DNA of 64,000 nt, from the NCBI RefSeq assembly GCF_011397115.1, contig NZ_AP022822.1:1656001-1720000 (forward strand). Direction: 5' to 3'. The notes below the pieces were generated by a model. That model had not been told where the DNA came from and made no database searches. It saw only the letters and a list, made by a program, of their open reading frames with translations. Within the stretch, counting starts at the first letter, position 1. Every line of letters begins with the position of its first letter. Origin of the DNA: Enterococcus saigonensis (GTDB lineage Bacteria; Bacillota; Bacilli; Lactobacillales; Enterococcaceae). A program made the translations under genes and the position numbers. Below, piece by piece: positions 61,676 to 64,000 of the stretch.

Positions 61676-62155
61676 TCAAATGATTTTTAAAACCTTAAGT
61701 ATTAAATTTACAACTGGTAAAAAAACTGGTATAAGCTTTAAAATAAGTTCTAAAGTTTTCCCTTTCTTTGTTTTAATATTTCCTCTTATAAAATTTCCTA
61801 AGCTAAATACTCCCACAAAAATCCCATACAAAGGAATTACCGAAACGATTAATAAAACTAACACGCTCCATTCATTGAGTAAAGAAAAATTTTTTAAGAG
61901 CAAAACAATTCCATAAATGATATAAAAAATTGCCATTGCAACGGCAAAATTATCAAATATTTTTTTGTTACCTAACATTTCTTCTACTGAATACGCGAAA
62001 AATACTGAACTTATCATTAATATCACAGTAGTTACCCCTCTTGACCAACTAAAAAGATACTCATCAGGTAAAATATAAATAATACCTGCTAATGCCATAA
62101 AAGCAAAAGCTAATGAATAGCCACTATAATCTTGTTTTTTCTCATTCTCAGACAT
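61676..62155 (-). CDS. Unknown membrane protein, 159 aa
   Basis: A polar start (MSENEKKQDYSGY) is followed by about five hydrophobic helices (residues 14-30, 40-56, 68-87, 95-120, 140-157), with a basic loop 'RGNIKTKKGKTLE' near 125. No motif is recognised. Codon use is more AT-rich than in the core genes. It lies between the small-RNA locus and the IS element, in the same direction as both. A modest AGGGG site precedes the ATG. Confidence 0.55.
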   Translation of the reverse strand: MSENEKKQDYSGYSLAFAFMALAGIIYILPDEYLFSWSRGVTTVILMISSVFFAYSVEEMLGNKKIFDNFAVAMAIFYIIYGIVLLLKNFSLLNEWSVLVLLIVSVIPLYGIFVGVFSLGNFIRGNIKTKKGKTLELILKLIPVFLPVVNLILKVLKII

Positions 62156-62237
62156 CTATATATTGCTCCCCTTAAAAATATTCGATACTTATATAATACC
62201 TGAATAGTTCTAATATATCTATTTGTTCTGATTTGAT

Positions 62238-62245
62238 TCTTTTCT
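62238..62245. repeat. Target-site duplication, left copy
   Basis: TCTTTTCT directly outside the left inverted repeat of the IS256-family element. An identical octamer follows the right end at 63582-63589. Confidence 0.8.
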
Positions 62246-63581
62246 GGGAGCGTCAATAATTTTGTGTAAATGATTCTTCCCTACTGCAGATTGTTTCTAA
62301 TTCTCAATCAGTTGGCTTAGCATTTGTTCAAGTTCGCCTTCGGCCTGTTGAAAGCCTTTATGACTGCGACCTAGGAATTTTTGGTTGTAAGTATCAAAAG
62401 ACGAGACTAAGAAACGTTCCATCGACTCTTCGTTTTGGAACTGTTCCTTGCGGTGGCTGTATTTCTTGATTTGCTTATTAAAGGATTCAATCAAGTTCGT
62501 AGAATAAATACTCTTGCGTATGGCCAAGGGGAAATCATAGAAAGTGAGCAAGTGATCGTTCGAAAGAATCGATTCAACCACTTTTGGATAGCTGGTTTTC
62601 CATTTTTCCGCAAAAGCACCACGTGCTTCCAACGCCACCTCTTTAGATGAGGCTTGATACACCATTTTAAAATCATCACAGACTTCCTTACGATCATCGA
62701 CACGCACTTTGTGACTGATATTACGGGAAACGTGTACACAACAATGTTGAAAACGAGCTTTGGGATAGAACCGACTAATCGCTCCTACCATCCCCTTTAA
62801 GCCATCCGTGATGAACAGGAGGACATTTTTCAAACCGCGCTCTTGAAGGTCCAATAAAATTTCATCCCAAATCGTGATGGATTCAGTCGGTGCAATCGCA
62901 TAGCTCAATACTTCCTTTGATCCGTCCGGGCGAATGCCAACTGCGATATGAATAGCTTCCTTGGCGACGGTTTTCCGCTTTAACGGAATATACGTTGCGT
63001 CCATATAAATAGCAGCATAACGGTCATGAAGCTCCCGCCCTTTAAACGCCGTTACCTCTTCTGTAAATGATTTTGTTATATTGGACATGGTTTGGGGCGT
63101 GTAGTAATGCCCATACATTTTCTCAATCAAGTCTGCGATTTCCGACATGGTAATACCTTTTCGGAAGAGGTGAATGACGGTCTCCTCTAACGTGTCATTC
63201 GTCCGTCTATAAGCAGGAACAGTCTGTTGCTTGAACTCACCATTGCGGTCGCGCGGAATCTGGAGATGAAGTTCCCCATACTCGGTCTTGACCGTACGGT
63301 CATAGGAGCCGTTACGAGAATTACCCGTGTTAAAACCAATGCGATCATACTTTTCGTAATCTAGGAAAGCCGTTAACTCCGTTTTGAGAAGCGTATTGAC
63401 TGCTTTCTCCAAATGGACACGGAATAATTCATTCAAATCGCCTTTGTTCGCTAGAGTCTTTAGAATTTCTGTAGTAAAATCGTTCATAGGGAAGTCCTCT
63501 CTTCTGTGAATGTGTTGTGGTAACTCTATTCTACAGAAGGGACTTCCTTTTTTCTATTTACACAAAATATTTTACACTCTC
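62246..63581 (-). mobile_element. IS256-family insertion sequence, about 1336 bp, apparently complete
   Basis: The transposase gene is flanked by 26-bp imperfect inverted repeats (62246-62271 and 63556-63581) that share 21 positions, including the inner block ATTTTGTGTAAAT in both ends. An 8-bp direct repeat, TCTTTTCT, borders both ends, as expected for IS256 transposition (8-9 bp). Intact ends, an open transposase frame and a perfect duplication suggest a recent and possibly active insertion. Confidence 0.9.
62297..63487 (-). CDS. IS256-family transposase (mutator type)
   Basis: A 396-residue DDE transposase of normal length for the family. It shows the N-terminal DNA-binding region, 'TLEETVIHLFRKGITMSEIADLIEKMYG' near residue 105, the catalytic Asp in 'AIYMDATYIPLK' and 'LFITDGLKGMVGAI', the 'RFQHCCVHVSRNI' motif and the final Glu region 'SFNKQIKKYSHRKEQFQNEESMERFL'. 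The frame is intact. GGACTTCCC-rich sequence precedes the ATG; expression probably depends on a promoter inside the right end. Confidence 0.96.
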   Translation of the reverse strand: MNDFTTEILKTLANKGDLNELFRVHLEKAVNTLLKTELTAFLDYEKYDRIGFNTGNSRNGSYDRTVKTEYGELHLQIPRDRNGEFKQQTVPAYRRTNDTLEETVIHLFRKGITMSEIADLIEKMYGHYYTPQTMSNITKSFTEEVTAFKGRELHDRYAAIYMDATYIPLKRKTVAKEAIHIAVGIRPDGSKEVLSYAIAPTESITIWDEILLDLQERGLKNVLLFITDGLKGMVGAISRFYPKARFQHCCVHVSRNISHKVRVDDRKEVCDDFKMVYQASSKEVALEARGAFAEKWKTSYPKVVESILSNDHLLTFYDFPLAIRKSIYSTNLIESFNKQIKKYSHRKEQFQNEESMERFLVSSFDTYNQKFLGRSHKGFQQAEGELEQMLSQLIEN

Positions 63582-63589
63582 TCTTTTCT
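63582..63589. repeat. Target-site duplication, right copy
   Basis: TCTTTTCT, identical to the octamer at the left end of the IS256-family element. Confidence 0.8.
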
Positions 63590-63832
63590 TCTTTTCAATA
63601 AAACTTCTGAAATAGTTGTATTGATAGTTATCTATGCGATACCAATTCTTTATTGTGTACCCTGAAGAATCACTTCTTTTCTCCTAGTCATTTTATTTTC
63701 TGCATTAGAGAACGACCTCACCTTGTTCTTTCCGTCCTACAAACTAGAAACTCTGATTTTTACCCTTAGATACACACTTGGGGTACATTCGTCTCTTTGA
63801 GGGACTCCTTTCCAAATCAGCTAGTTTTCTTT

Positions 63833-64000
63833 CTATATCCACCACCTGACACCTGTCATTTTTTCATCTCCAATAACATGATTTTTCACCCTCACCCACA
63901 TAACTTTTTTCTCCAAATCAGCTTCTTTAATAGGCAATGGAAGAAATAATTGTGTGGCTATGGTCATTTGTGCCATCTGCCACAGCCACCAAGAATAGGG
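63833..64000 (-). CDS. Possible C-terminal part of a gene cut by the window edge
   Basis: A minus-strand frame is open from the edge for 55 codons to a TAG. It reads like real protein ('PYSWWLWQMAQMTIATQLFL', 'KEADLEKKVMWVRVKNHV', ends 'TGVRWWI'). The family is not recognised; tryptophan clusters hint at a membrane or conjugation-type protein. A 12-bp sequence TCCAAATCAGCT in this frame is repeated 101 bp away at 63811. The stretch from 63590 to 63832 shows no other gene. Confidence 0.35.
   Translation of the reverse strand, partial: PYSWWLWQMAQMTIATQLFLPLPIKEADLEKKVMWVRVKNHVIGDEKMTGVRWWI

Noticed and set aside
1..64000. CRISPR arrays, prophage, restriction-modification or abortive-infection systems
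   Set aside because: No regularly spaced repeats, integrase/structural phage genes or methylase/nuclease motifs were found; XerC is the housekeeping recombinase.

Overview
The window is AT-rich, low-GC Gram-positive chromosome and points to the family Enterococcaceae (Enterococcus or a near relative such as Vagococcus, Tetragenococcus or Melissococcus). The main evidence is a fused acetyl-CoA acetyltransferase/class II HMG-CoA reductase (mvaE) divergent from mvaS, the block rbgA-rnhB-dprA-topA-trmFO-xerC-hslV-hslU-codY, and plsY divergent from parE-parC. Species cannot be set from the sequence alone. Most of the window is core chromosome; only the last 3 kb look accessory.

Layout. 0.1-6.2 kb: a FUSC-type membrane protein, an oxaloacetate-decarboxylase-type sodium pump beta subunit with a 41-residue partner, and a two-gene FtsX/LolD-type ABC system with a very large coiled-coil permease. 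6.4-13 kb: nagA, an HTH/TPR regulator, a 58-residue conserved-looking small protein, an AlaT-type aminotransferase, tRNA-Leu(GAG), a MerR regulator divergent from a short-chain dehydrogenase across a textbook 19-bp-spacer promoter, and two unknown genes. 13.2-23.3 kb: a complete glycogen operon read leftwards, glgB-glgC-glgD-glgA-glgP and a GH13 alpha-glycosidase, covering ADP-glucose synthesis, polymerisation, branching, phosphorolysis and dextrin trimming. A candidate CcpA site lies upstream. 23.7-27.2 kb: several unknown membrane and soluble proteins.

27.3-38.7 kb: manganese pyrophosphatase, pyruvate formate-lyase with its activase, topoisomerase IV, a CoA-binding protein, plsY and an aldose-1-epimerase-like gene. 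38.8-49.2 kb: the CodY/HslVU/XerC/TrmFO/TopA/DprA/RnhB/RbgA block, interrupted by a 511-bp AT-rich gap that carries a CodY-like box against the xerC promoter. 49.3-53.3 kb: a DUF1905 protein, a stand-alone EF-Tu gene of streptococcal type with two strong tandem promoters, a nucleoid-associated protein and a serine hydrolase. 53.5-61.1 kb: an aldo/keto reductase, two unknown genes, the mevalonate pair mvaE/mvaS, hisS and a MazG-like pyrophosphohydrolase.

61.2-64 kb: an apparently independent small RNA of about 205 nt with an extended -10 promoter and a strong terminator, a small membrane protein, an IS256-family element whose inverted repeats and 8-bp target duplication can both be read, and a partial frame at the window edge.

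The best leads are the small RNA at 61.2-61.4 kb, the tufB-like EF-Tu, the possible CodY autoregulation of xerC-hslVU-codY, and the orphan sodium-pump pair. No CRISPR array, prophage, restriction system or recognisable defence island was found.
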